A stretch of 64,000 nt of DNA, from positions 1 through 64,000 of the forward strand of contig NZ_SJEW01000005.1 of assembly GCF_005930475.1 (NCBI RefSeq), in the 5' to 3' direction. This stretch comes from Modestobacter altitudinis. Its GTDB lineage: Bacteria > Actinomycetota > Actinomycetes > Mycobacteriales > Geodermatophilaceae. Below the pieces are notes generated by a model. It was not told where the DNA came from, ran no database searches, and saw nothing but the letters and a program-made list of their open reading frames with translations. This document shows positions 52,961 to 60,798 of this stretch, in pieces. Every line of letters starts with the position of its first letter. The first letter of the stretch is position 1. The translations under genes were made by a program, and so were the position numbers.

Positions 52961-52978
52961 CACTGCACCGGTGCAGTG
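52961..52978. repeat. 18-bp perfect palindrome between LivM and the binding protein
   Basis: CACTGCACCGGTGCAGTG is fully self-complementary and lies 16 bp before the ATG of the binding-protein gene, next to its ribosome binding site. It could be an operator for a separate promoter or an RNA hairpin that adjusts binding-protein expression relative to the membrane genes. Confidence 0.7.
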
Positions 52979-52994
52979 AGAGCGAGGTACTCCC

Positions 52995-54221
52995 ATGTCC
53001 GTTGCCACTGGCCCGTGGTCTCGTCGCGCGGTCGTCGCGCTGGCGGCCGGCAGCCTCCTGCTGACGGCCGCCTGCAGCGGCCGCAGTGACGACTCCTCCT
53101 CATCGGGCTCGGGGTCGAGTTCGGACCAGCCGATCGTGGTCGGGATGAGCTTCCCGCTCAGCGGGCCGCTCGCGGGAGCCGCAGCCGTCGCCGACGGCGC
53201 CTCGGCGTACTTCCAGCACGTGAACGCCGACGGCGGGATCAACGGTCGGAAGATCGACTACCAGCTCCTCGACGACGGCTACGACCCGGCGCGGCAGGCC
53301 GACAACGCTCGCCAACTGATCTCCGAGGACAGCGCAGGCGTCGTCCTCACCTTCGGCGGCATCTCGTCGGCGACGGCGCCGTACCTCAATGCCCAGAAGG
53401 TCGCCCAGGTCGCCTTCGGCACCCAGGCAGCGCTCTCCGACACCGACGCCACCCCCTACACCCGCGGCTGGTTCCCCGACGGCAGCTGGGAGGGCCAGGT
53501 CGTCGGACAGCACATCGCCGAGGCCGCGCCGGGCGCCACGGTGGGAGTGCTCGGCATCAACAACGACCTGACCACGAGCCAGGTCGAGGGCCTGACCGCC
53601 GCCGGGGTGACCCCGGCCAAGGTGCTCACCGTCGCTCCGGGCGTCGTCGACCTCACCAGCCAGCTGAACGAGCTGCGCGGCGCCGGCGTCGACACGCTGT
53701 TCCTCGCGGTCGTCGGCCCGGCGCAGTCGGCCACCCTGCGGACGATGGCCGACATCGGCTACAAGCCGCAGGTCTACCTCTACAGCGCCGCGTCCGACTT
53801 CGCGACGTCGATCGGTCCGGCCGGGTTGCCGAACGTGACCGGCGCCCTGACCGCTCAGTACTTCAAGGACCCCGCCGACCCGCGCTGGGCCGACGACGAG
53901 GGCGTGCAGGCCTTCCGCTCGGACATCGCCGAGTACGGGGACGCCAAGAACGCCGACAGCTACCTGGCCATCGAGGGCTACGGAGCGGCCGCAGCGATCG
54001 TCGCGACGCTCGAGGAGTCCGGCGGCGAGGGAGGCGAGGCCTTCACCGAGGCCTGGGACGGGATCGACGGCGAGGACAACCCCGCCCTGCTCCCGGACAT
54101 GCAGCTCTCCGCGGGCCCCGGCAGCCGGCTGGTGCACCAGTACCGGGTGCTGCAGTTCGACGGCACCAGCTGGCAGGACGCCGGCGACGTCGTCGACGCC
54201 GCCGGCCTCACCCAGGGCTGA
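52995..54221 (+). CDS. Branched-chain amino acid-type ABC transporter substrate-binding lipoprotein
   Basis: A 408-residue lipoprotein. Signal RRAVVALAAGSLLLTAAC with lipobox Cys near residue 27, then a Ser/Gly-rich linker, then the binding domain starting PIVVGMSFPLSGPLAGAA. The typical VVLTFGGISSATAPYLN segment of LivK-like ligand sites follows. Last gene of the Liv operon, ended by a strong hairpin at 54302-54342. Ligand likely a catabolic substrate such as an aromatic acid, by analogy to clustered Liv systems; unproven. Confidence 0.9.
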   Translation: MSVATGPWSRRAVVALAAGSLLLTAACSGRSDDSSSSGSGSSSDQPIVVGMSFPLSGPLAGAAAVADGASAYFQHVNADGGINGRKIDYQLLDDGYDPARQADNARQLISEDSAGVVLTFGGISSATAPYLNAQKVAQVAFGTQAALSDTDATPYTRGWFPDGSWEGQVVGQHIAEAAPGATVGVLGINNDLTTSQVEGLTAAGVTPAKVLTVAPGVVDLTSQLNELRGAGVDTLFLAVVGPAQSATLRTMADIGYKPQVYLYSAASDFATSIGPAGLPNVTGALTAQYFKDPADPRWADDEGVQAFRSDIAEYGDAKNADSYLAIEGYGAAAAIVATLEESGGEGGEAFTEAWDGIDGEDNPALLPDMQLSAGPGSRLVHQYRVLQFDGTSWQDAGDVVDAAGLTQG

Positions 54222-54301
54222 CCGCACAGCACCCCGGGCGCCCGGCCATCCGGCTCCGGCCGGGTGGGCGGGCGTCCGCCGTGTGCCGGGGGCCGAGCGA
54301 G

Positions 54302-54342
54302 GAGGAGCCCTGCTGCGACGGGCGGTCGCAGCAGGGCTCCTC
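54302..54342. terminator. Strong bidirectional terminator hairpin
   Basis: Perfect 17-bp arms GAGGAGCCCTGCTGCGA and its complement flank a 7-base loop (CGGGCGG). It lies between the convergent binding-protein gene (+) and FMO3 (-). No U-tract, as usual for actinobacteria. Confidence 0.85.
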
Positions 54343-54352
54343 GCGTTCGTGC

Positions 54353-55483
54353 TCAGGCAGGCGTGCTGGTGAGCTGCGCGACCCGGCCCATCAGCGCGGG
54401 GACGTCCCCCCGCTCGTGGGCCAGCTGCCAGCGGGCCAGCTGGACCGACGCCTCGACGACCTCTCGCGCCCGCGGCAGCCGGCGCGCCGTGAAGCCCCCC
54501 AGCAGCTCGTCGTCCCAGGCGTTGGCGTCGATGAGCAGCTCGGCCAGGACCGCGGCGTCCTCCAGGGCCTGCGCGGCACCCTGCGCGAGCGTGGGCGGGC
54601 AGGTGTGCACCGCGTCGCCGACCAGGACCACCCGGCCGCGGTGCCACGGGGCGTCCAGCAGGTGCTCCTCGAACCAGGTGTAGTTGATCGCGGCGGGATC
54701 GGTGATCGAGTCGAGGATCTCCCGCCACGGGCCGCCGTAGGAGCCGACCAGGTCGCGGACGACGGCGACCTTGTCCTCGTCGGTGATCGTGGTGCGGTCC
54801 TGCGCGTCCTCGACCAGGAAGGCGTAGAGCGAGGACCCCGAGGTCGGGGTGTACCCGGCGATGTAGCAGCGGCCGCCGTAGACCGCCTCGGAGCTGACCA
54901 CCTCGGCCGGTCGCGGGGCGAACACCCGCCAGATGCCCATGCCGACCGACCGGGTCTCCAGCGGGACGTCGAGCAGCCGGCGGGTCCACGACCGGAGCCC
55001 GTCGGCCCCGACCACCAGGCCGTACCGGGCCGTGGAGCCGTCGGTGAACCGGACGCCGACACCGGCGGGGTCCTGCTCGAGCTCGTGCACCGTGGTCGAG
55101 AACCGGGTCTTCACCCCGGCCCGCTCCGCTCGGCCCATGAGCACGCGGGCGAGGTCCGGACGGTACATGCCCATGCTGGCCGGCAGGTCCGGTCCGCCGG
55201 ACCGGTGCTCATCGAGCCGGGCGACCACCGTCCCCGCGGGATCGGGCGCCCGCAGCACCAGCTGCTCGGCCGGGTAGCCGAGCGCCAGGCACTCGTCGAG
55301 CACCCCGAGCTGCCGCAGCACCCGCAGGGCGTTGCCCTGCAGGGTGATGCCGGAGCCGAGCGCGGTCACGTCGGGCTTGATCTCGACCAGGTCGACGCTG
55401 ACGCCGGCGTCGGCCAGCAGGATGGCGGTGGCGGCGCCGGCGACACCGCCGCCGACCACGAGGACGCTGTCCACAGCGGCCAT
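54353..55483 (-). CDS. FAD-dependent monooxygenase (FMO3)
   Basis: A 376-residue flavin hydroxylase. FAD motif VLVVGGGVAGAATAILLADA, DG motif VVGADGLRSWTRRLL, GD motif LVGDAVHTCPPTLAQGAAQA. Same length and motif layout as FMO2 (28519), sharing the SGITLQGNALRVLRQLGV segment, so they are paralogues. It is distal in an operon FAH3-extradiol dioxygenase-FMO3, a textbook order for hydroxylation, ring cleavage and hydrolysis. ATG follows AAGGAG. Substrate unknown. Confidence 0.87.
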   Translation of the reverse strand: MAAVDSVLVVGGGVAGAATAILLADAGVSVDLVEIKPDVTALGSGITLQGNALRVLRQLGVLDECLALGYPAEQLVLRAPDPAGTVVARLDEHRSGGPDLPASMGMYRPDLARVLMGRAERAGVKTRFSTTVHELEQDPAGVGVRFTDGSTARYGLVVGADGLRSWTRRLLDVPLETRSVGMGIWRVFAPRPAEVVSSEAVYGGRCYIAGYTPTSGSSLYAFLVEDAQDRTTITDEDKVAVVRDLVGSYGGPWREILDSITDPAAINYTWFEEHLLDAPWHRGRVVLVGDAVHTCPPTLAQGAAQALEDAAVLAELLIDANAWDDELLGGFTARRLPRAREVVEASVQLARWQLAHERGDVPALMGRVAQLTSTPA

Positions 55484-55530
55484 GGGAGGACTCCTTCGTC
55501 CGAGGGCGGGTGGGGGGCGAGCAGACCGGC

Positions 55531-56469
55531 TCAGACCGGGGGCGCGACGAAGAGCCCGCGGTCCACGTCGTTGAAGCTCTCCTTGGCGACGAGCTCCTCG
55601 AACGGGTTCGCCGTCCCCCACTGGTCCTGGTTCTCCGGCAGCGAGACGTCGTAGACGCTCGGGTGCCAGCTGTCCTCGTCCAGCAGCTCGAGTTCGGTCG
55701 TGTACTCGATCGTGTTGCCGTGCGGGTCGAGGAAGTAGCTGAAGGTGTTGTCCCCGGCCATGTGCCGGCCCGGGCCCCACACCATCCGGGTACCGGCCCG
55801 CTTCAGCCGGCCGGTGCCGCGCATGTACTCGTCCAGCCCGCGCATCTCGAAGGAGACGTGGTGCAGCGACACGTGCGGGCCCTTCGCGATGGCCATGCTG
55901 TGGTGCTGCGGGTTGCACCGCATGAACTTCATCAGCTCACCGGCGTAGGGGTGGACGAGCGAATCCGTCAGCGCGAAGTCCAGGTGAGACTCGTAGAAGG
56001 CCTGGGTGCGCGTCGGGTCCGGGGAGTTGATGACGACGTGCGAGAGCCGGACCGGGATGGCCTCGCGCTCCTCGATCTTGCGGTGCTGCCGGGTGGTGAC
56101 GTCGGCGGAGACCTCGATGGTGCGGCCGTCGACGTCGAAGAACCGGAACCCGTAGCCGCCGCCGGCGGTCTGCAGCAGGTCGGGCTCGCTGACCAGCTGG
56201 ACGCCGGCCTTGCCCAGCCGCTCGGCGAGGGCGTCGACGTCCTCACGGGAACCGGCGCCGTAGGAGATCAGGTCCAGCCGCTTGTCGGTGTCCTTGCGGA
56301 GCCGGACGATGTACTGCTCCGGCGATCCCTCGGCGGCCAGGTAGACGAGGCCACCTTCCTCAGCGACGGGGGTGAGACCCCACAGGGTCGTGTAGAACTC
56401 GCGCTGCTTGTCGAAGTCCGGCACCGCCAGGTCGACGTGCCGCAGGTGGGTGATCAGCCGGTCGCTCAT
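55531..56469 (-). CDS. Extradiol ring-cleavage dioxygenase, VOC family (copy 2)
   Basis: A 312-residue two-module VOC dioxygenase, paralogue of 37397. It has HLRHVDLAVPDFDKQREFY, FLDPHGNTIEYTTELEL, HHVSFEMRGLDEYMRGT and GPGRHMAGDNTFSYF. The Fe(II) ligands His, His, Glu are in the same places. Overlaps the FAH3 stop by ATGA, so the FAH and dioxygenase are translationally coupled. Probably cleaves the diol formed by FMO3. Confidence 0.88.
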   Translation of the reverse strand: MSDRLITHLRHVDLAVPDFDKQREFYTTLWGLTPVAEEGGLVYLAAEGSPEQYIVRLRKDTDKRLDLISYGAGSREDVDALAERLGKAGVQLVSEPDLLQTAGGGYGFRFFDVDGRTIEVSADVTTRQHRKIEEREAIPVRLSHVVINSPDPTRTQAFYESHLDFALTDSLVHPYAGELMKFMRCNPQHHSMAIAKGPHVSLHHVSFEMRGLDEYMRGTGRLKRAGTRMVWGPGRHMAGDNTFSYFLDPHGNTIEYTTELELLDEDSWHPSVYDVSLPENQDQWGTANPFEELVAKESFNDVDRGLFVAPPV

Positions 56470-57458
56470 GAGCGCTCCTCGAGGATGCAGTGGTTGGCCT
56501 GAAAGCCCAGGCCGGTGATGGTGGAGTCCATGCGGTCGCCGGCGCGCAGCAGTCGGCCGCGGGGCAGGCCGTTGCCGGCCGGGCTGCCGGTGAGCACGAG
56601 GTCACCGGGGAGCAGGGTCGCCACGGTCGAGCAGTGCGCGATGACGCGCGCGACGTCGAAGAGCATGTCCTCGGTCGACTCGTCCTGCATGACCTCGCCG
56701 TTGAGCTGCAGCTCGATGCGCAGGTCGGACGGGTCCGGGACGGCGGCGCGCGGCACCAGGACCGGACCGGTGGGCAGGAAGGTGGGCGAGTTCTTCGCCG
56801 CCAGCCAGTCCGCACCCAGGGCGGGCGCGTCCCGGCGGAAGATCCGCTCGCGCAGGGTGAGGTCGTTGACGATGGTCCAGCCGGCGACGACGTCGAGCGC
56901 GTCCTCGGGAGCGACCCGGCGAGCGCGGCGCCCGATGACGGCGGCCAGCTCCAGCTCCCAGTCCGGCTGCTGCCCGTCGAACGGCAGGACGACGTCGTCG
57001 TAGGCGCCGCAGATGGCACTGGGCAGGCCCTGGAAGACGTAGGGCGGATGCTGCAGCCGGGTGTCCATCTCCGCTGCCGCATCCGCGCGGACCTGCTCCA
57101 CCGTGCGGCCGTCGGAGGCGTCGTGGTGGGCGACGGCGATGTCGATGACGTGCGTGCGGTAATTGGCGCCGGCCTGGAACACCTGCCGGGGCTCGACGGG
57201 GCTGAGCACCGTCAGCCCGTCCAGCGGCCGCCACTCCCGCGTCGAGCCGGCCAGGTCCTCGAGCACGGGAAGCGCGTCGTCCCACCGGTCCAGGAGCTGC
57301 CGGGTGGAGGACGGCCGACCCAGTTCCGGGCGGTCGGAGAGGTCGAGCACCCGGTCGCGGACGAGGAGCGCGGGGAAGGCAGGGCCGTCAGGTGTCGCCA
57401 GCGACGCGAGAGCCCAGCTGCCGGCGTGGTCGATGGTGAGCGGCACGATGACCAGCAT
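56466..57458 (-). CDS. Fumarylacetoacetate hydrolase-family protein (FAH3)
   Basis: A 330-residue FAH protein. Motifs QVFQAGANYRTHVIDIAV, DWELELAAVIGRRARRV, GWTIVNDLTLRERIFR and LTGSPAGNGLPRGRLLR. The segment after the motifs shows the FAH C-terminal loop ITGLGFQANHCIL. ATG 57458 lacks a ribosome binding site and coincides with the predicted -10 (GATGCT); GTG 57446 would fit a leaderless mRNA and shortens the protein by four residues. First gene of the FAH3-VOC2-FMO3 operon. Confidence 0.84.
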   Translation of the reverse strand: MLVIVPLTIDHAGSWALASLATPDGPAFPALLVRDRVLDLSDRPELGRPSSTRQLLDRWDDALPVLEDLAGSTREWRPLDGLTVLSPVEPRQVFQAGANYRTHVIDIAVAHHDASDGRTVEQVRADAAAEMDTRLQHPPYVFQGLPSAICGAYDDVVLPFDGQQPDWELELAAVIGRRARRVAPEDALDVVAGWTIVNDLTLRERIFRRDAPALGADWLAAKNSPTFLPTGPVLVPRAAVPDPSDLRIELQLNGEVMQDESTEDMLFDVARVIAHCSTVATLLPGDLVLTGSPAGNGLPRGRLLRAGDRMDSTITGLGFQANHCILEERS

Positions 57459-57501
57459 CAGCCGCCCGGTGGGCCGAGCGGAAACACCGGTTTGGTATGC
57501 C
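57454..57501 (-). promoter_or_regulatory. Putative LysR-type promoter of the FAH3 operon
   Basis: Minus strand: GGCAT (57501-57497), 12 bases, TTTCCG (57484-57479), then, 25 bases after the first T, a -10-like GATGCT (57459-57454). Same geometry as the extradiol operon promoter at 37296. The divergent LysR 4 is the candidate regulator. Confidence 0.45.
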
Positions 57502-57545
57502 TGGCCATCCGGCCTGCTTATGGCGCCGGTCACGGAGGAGTACCG

Positions 57546-58481
57546 GTGGAGCTGCCCAGCCTCGACCTCAACCTGGTCGTCGTCCTGCACGCCCTCCTCG
57601 AGGAGCGCAACGTCACCCGCGCCGGTGAACGGGTGGGGCTGAGCCAGCCGGGCACCAGTTCCGCGCTCGCCCGGTTGCGCCGCCACTTCGACGACCCGCT
57701 GCTGGAGCGGGTGGGCACGGTGTACGAGCTGACCCCGTTGGCGCAGGCTCTGCAGGGTCAGCTCGGCTCGACCATGGAACAGCTGCAGCGGGTGCTGGCG
57801 GCCCAGCCGAGGTTCGACCCGGGCACCGCAGAGCGCCGCTTTACGGTGGCCTGCTCGGACTCGGTGCTGACCGTCCTGGGTCCGGGGCTGGTCGCCGCGG
57901 TGACACGTGCGGCACCCCGGGTGAGCCTGGACCTGCGCTCGTTGGACGCGCGGGTCGTCACCGACCCGCTCGCCCTGCTGCGCGACGTCGACGTGCTGGT
58001 CGTCCCCCGAGGGCTGTTCTCACTGCCCGACGTGCCGAGCGTCGAGCTCTACCGGGACCGCTGGGTGTGCGCCACCTGGCGCGGGAGCACCGCGGTCGGC
58101 GACCGGCTGAGCCTCGCCGACGTCGGCGAGGCGCGCTGGGTCATGCCGTTCCAGGAACTGCTCATGGCCTCCCCGGCCGACGCGGCGCTGGCCACGCTGG
58201 GCGTGGACCGGCACTGCGCCGTGCGGGTGGAGAGCTTCAGCGTGCTCGACCGGCTGGTCGTCGGCACCGACCTGCTGGTGCTCTTCCACGAACGACTGGC
58301 CGGCGACCTCACGGCACGCGACCTGCGGGTGGTGGAGCTGCCCGTGCAGCTGCCGCCGATCACCGAGACCGCCTGGTCGCACCCCTCGCGGCGGCTGGAC
58401 CCGGGCCACCGCTGGCTGTTGGACCTGCTCACCGAGGTCAGCGCCGGCCTCGATCAGCCGACGACGTCCCCCAGCAGGTAG
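57546..58481 (+). CDS. LysR family transcriptional regulator 4
   Basis: A 311-residue LTTR with HTH LDLNLVVVLHALLEERNVTR and VGLSQPGTSSALARLRRHFD. It is divergent from FAH3, so it likely activates the FAH3-dioxygenase-FMO3 operon. Its 3' end overlaps the TetR 2 gene's 3' end by 28 bp (convergent). GTG follows GGAGGAG. Confidence 0.87.
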   Translation: MELPSLDLNLVVVLHALLEERNVTRAGERVGLSQPGTSSALARLRRHFDDPLLERVGTVYELTPLAQALQGQLGSTMEQLQRVLAAQPRFDPGTAERRFTVACSDSVLTVLGPGLVAAVTRAAPRVSLDLRSLDARVVTDPLALLRDVDVLVVPRGLFSLPDVPSVELYRDRWVCATWRGSTAVGDRLSLADVGEARWVMPFQELLMASPADAALATLGVDRHCAVRVESFSVLDRLVVGTDLLVLFHERLAGDLTARDLRVVELPVQLPPITETAWSHPSRRLDPGHRWLLDLLTEVSAGLDQPTTSPSR

Positions 58482-59119
58482 CGCACCGCGGTCTCGCCCA
58501 GGTCGGCGACGAACTCGTCGTCGACCACGGGCATCGGCGTGGCGAAGGCCGGGCCGTAGGCGATCCGGATGATCGTCGTGGCGAACACCGTGCCGAAGCA
58601 GGACCGGACGGCGGCCTCCGGGTCCTCGTGCCGGATGACGTCGCGCGCCTGCAGCACCACGCCGGCGAACCCCTCCCCCAGTGCCTGGCTGTACCGGGAG
58701 CCGCGCCGGCGGACCTCGACGTGCGACGCCGAGACGAGTACGACGGCGCGCAGGTACCGCTCGTGGCGCAGCGCGATGGAGACCGTCACGGCCACAGCCG
58801 CGCGGACGAGTTGCGCGGGCGCCAGAGCGGTCCAGCGCGCGTCGTCGGCGAACACCTCCTGATCGGCCTGCAGTCCGGCGATGCCGTGCTCGTAGACGGC
58901 GAGGAAGAGGGCGTCCTTGCTGGTCGTGCGGGCGTAGAGCGCCGTGGGGGCGACCTGGGCCTGCTCGCAGACCGCGGCGATGGTGAAGCCGTCGTAGCCG
59001 CGGTCCTCGAGGACCGCGACGCCGGCGTCGAGCACCCGCGCCCACGTCTCCCGGCTCCGGCGCTGCAGCGGCGGCCGGACCGCCAGGTCCGGAGCAGAGG
59101 CGTCGTCCACGGCGACCAT
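58454..59119 (-). CDS. TetR family regulator of FAD-monooxygenase module 2
   Basis: A 221-residue TetR repressor, paralogue of 18648-19304. Both share LAVRPPLQRRSRETWARVLD and AQVAPTALYARTTSKDALFL. The ligand domain differs more than the HTH, which may give a different effector range. Divergent from FMO4 with a palindromic operator between. GTG/ATG region at 59119 has no strong ribosome binding site. Confidence 0.88.
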   Translation of the reverse strand: MVAVDDASAPDLAVRPPLQRRSRETWARVLDAGVAVLEDRGYDGFTIAAVCEQAQVAPTALYARTTSKDALFLAVYEHGIAGLQADQEVFADDARWTALAPAQLVRAAVAVTVSIALRHERYLRAVVLVSASHVEVRRRGSRYSQALGEGFAGVVLQARDVIRHEDPEAAVRSCFGTVFATTIIRIAYGPAFATPMPVVDDEFVADLGETAVRYLLGDVVG

Positions 59120-59136
59120 CCTCCTCGGTGGGCTGC

Positions 59137-59164
59137 TTGACAGGACTGTGACGCGTCCTGCTGT
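59137..59164 (+). promoter_or_regulatory. Promoter of FAD-monooxygenase module 2
   Basis: TTGACA (59137-59142) and TGCTGT (59159-59164) with a 16-base spacer containing TGTGACGCG, as in module 1. The TetR operator begins nine bases downstream. Confidence 0.55.
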
Positions 59165-59172
59165 CCTCGCTT

Positions 59173-59192
59173 AAGGTAGCGAACGCTACCTT
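59173..59192. promoter_or_regulatory. TetR operator of module 2
   Basis: AAGGTAGCG and CGCTACCTT separated by AA: a perfect 9-bp inverted repeat. The core GTAGCG-N2-CGCTAC is shared with the module 1 operator, so the two repressors may cross-regulate. Confidence 0.7.
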
Positions 59193-59215
59193 TCCTACTG
59201 GATGAGGTGGGTCCC

Positions 59216-60424
59216 GTGTCCGTTGTTCCTCCCGCCGGCCCGCGCGGCCGGGGCGCCGTCCTCGGCGCCGGCCCGGCCGGCATGGCCGCCGCCCTCGGCG
59301 CCCTGCAGGCCGGCCACGACGTCGTGATCTACGAGCGCTACCGCGAGGCCCGGCCGGCAGGGAACATCCTCAACCTCTGGCCACCGCCGCTGAAGGCGCT
59401 CCGCTCCCTCGGCGTGGACACCGACGACCTCGGCGCCCCCACCGACTCGGAGTTCCGCAACGTGCGGGGCAGGGTCCGGGTGCGGGTGAAGCTGGACGAG
59501 GACGTCAAGCGTGAGTTCGGCGGCGGGTTCATCGGGCTGCTCCGGCCGGAGCTGTACGAGCGGATGCTCGCCGCCCTCCCGGACGGCGTGATCCGGTTCG
59601 GTCAGCAGGTGGAGCGGATCGAGCAGGACGACCGCGCGGTCACCCTGCACTTCGCCGACGGCAGCACCGCCGAGCACGACGTCCTGGTGGGCGCCGACGG
59701 GATCGACTCGCTGGTCCGGCGCACACTCTGGGGCGATGCCCCCAAGCGGGAGCACCGGCTGCACATCTTCGGCGGGTTCACCTTCGCCGAGGTGCCGGGC
59801 GCGACGCCCAACACCTGCATGCTCACCCACAGCCCGACCACCCAGGGCAGCTGGACGTCGATCCGCAACAAGGGCCGCGACGGCCACCAGTGGTGGGTGC
59901 TCACTGCCACCGACCCCGACGCCCCCGCGCCGGACGACCTCAAGGCCGCCGCCACCGCGCTGGCCGCGGAGTTCCCCGCTCCGTTGCCCGGCCTGATCGC
60001 GGCCACCCAGCCGGACAGCGTGCAGCGCTGGGTGCTGCGCGACAGGCCCGCACTGAAGCAGTGGTCGAAGGGCCGCGCCACGCTCGTCGGCGACGCCGCC
60101 CACCCCACCTCGCCCTACGCGGCCTATGGCGCGGGGATGTCGATCGAGGACGGGTACTTCCTCGGTCGGGCGCTGCGCGGGGTCGACCTCACCGACCCGG
60201 TCGCCGTCTCCCGCGCCCTGCAGACGTACGAGGACCCGCGCAAGCCGCACACCGCCAAGCAGGTGCAGATGGCCTATGTGCTGGGCAAGATCTTCCACTA
60301 CGCCCGGACACCGCTGCGGCCCGTCCGCGACTTCGTCTTCGACCACACGCCCTTCCTGCAGAAGGTGGCCGGCGACTCCAACCCCCGTGAGATCAACAAG
60401 CAGCTCGCCCTGATCGAGAACTGA
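59216..60424 (+). CDS. FAD-dependent monooxygenase, module 2 (FMO4)
   Basis: A 402-residue group A flavin hydroxylase, close paralogue of 19412-20620 with the same length. FAD motif GAGPAGMAAALGALQAGHD, shared REARPAGNILNLWPPPLKAL, DG motif VLVGADGIDSLVRRTL and GD motif LVGDAAHPTSPYAAYGAGM. GTG 59216 is chosen by alignment with FMO1 (MTV/MSV start); GTG 59207 is the alternative. Followed 3 bp later by the Abm gene as in module 1. Confidence 0.88.
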   Translation: MSVVPPAGPRGRGAVLGAGPAGMAAALGALQAGHDVVIYERYREARPAGNILNLWPPPLKALRSLGVDTDDLGAPTDSEFRNVRGRVRVRVKLDEDVKREFGGGFIGLLRPELYERMLAALPDGVIRFGQQVERIEQDDRAVTLHFADGSTAEHDVLVGADGIDSLVRRTLWGDAPKREHRLHIFGGFTFAEVPGATPNTCMLTHSPTTQGSWTSIRNKGRDGHQWWVLTATDPDAPAPDDLKAAATALAAEFPAPLPGLIAATQPDSVQRWVLRDRPALKQWSKGRATLVGDAAHPTSPYAAYGAGMSIEDGYFLGRALRGVDLTDPVAVSRALQTYEDPRKPHTAKQVQMAYVLGKIFHYARTPLRPVRDFVFDHTPFLQKVAGDSNPREINKQLALIEN

Positions 60425-60427
60425 GCC

Positions 60428-60724
60428 GTGCTGATCATCTTGAGTTCCGCCACTGCCACCCCCGGCCGCCGCGACGAACTCATCGCAGCGGCCCGCGCGA
60501 TCGCCGCGGTCACCCGCAGCGACCGCGGCTGTCTGTCCTATGACTTCGCCGCCGACCTCGACGACCCCGACCGGGTCCTCGGCGTCGAGGTGTGGGCCGA
60601 CCGGGCGGCGCTCGACGAGCACATGGGCCACGACCACTCGCGGGAGTTCCTCGCCGCGGTGCCCGGGATGGTGACCGGTGAGCCGGTCATGGCGTTCCAC
60701 GGGGTCCCTGCCGTGGAGGCCTGA
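60428..60724 (+). CDS. Antibiotic biosynthesis monooxygenase domain protein, module 2
   Basis: A 98-residue ABM protein, paralogue of 20624-20971 without its C-terminal tail: LIILSSATATPGRRDELIAA, GCLSYDFAADLDDPDRVLGV and ALDEHMGHDHSREFLAA. Tightly coupled to FMO4; probably acts on the same intermediate. GTG start. Confidence 0.8.
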   Translation: MLIILSSATATPGRRDELIAAARAIAAVTRSDRGCLSYDFAADLDDPDRVLGVEVWADRAALDEHMGHDHSREFLAAVPGMVTGEPVMAFHGVPAVEA

Positions 60725-60798
60725 CGGCGGCCACCGGCCGATGACACCGGCGACCGGGCGGACGGGCCTGCGACCACTGACCGCGGCCGTCCAGCCGG

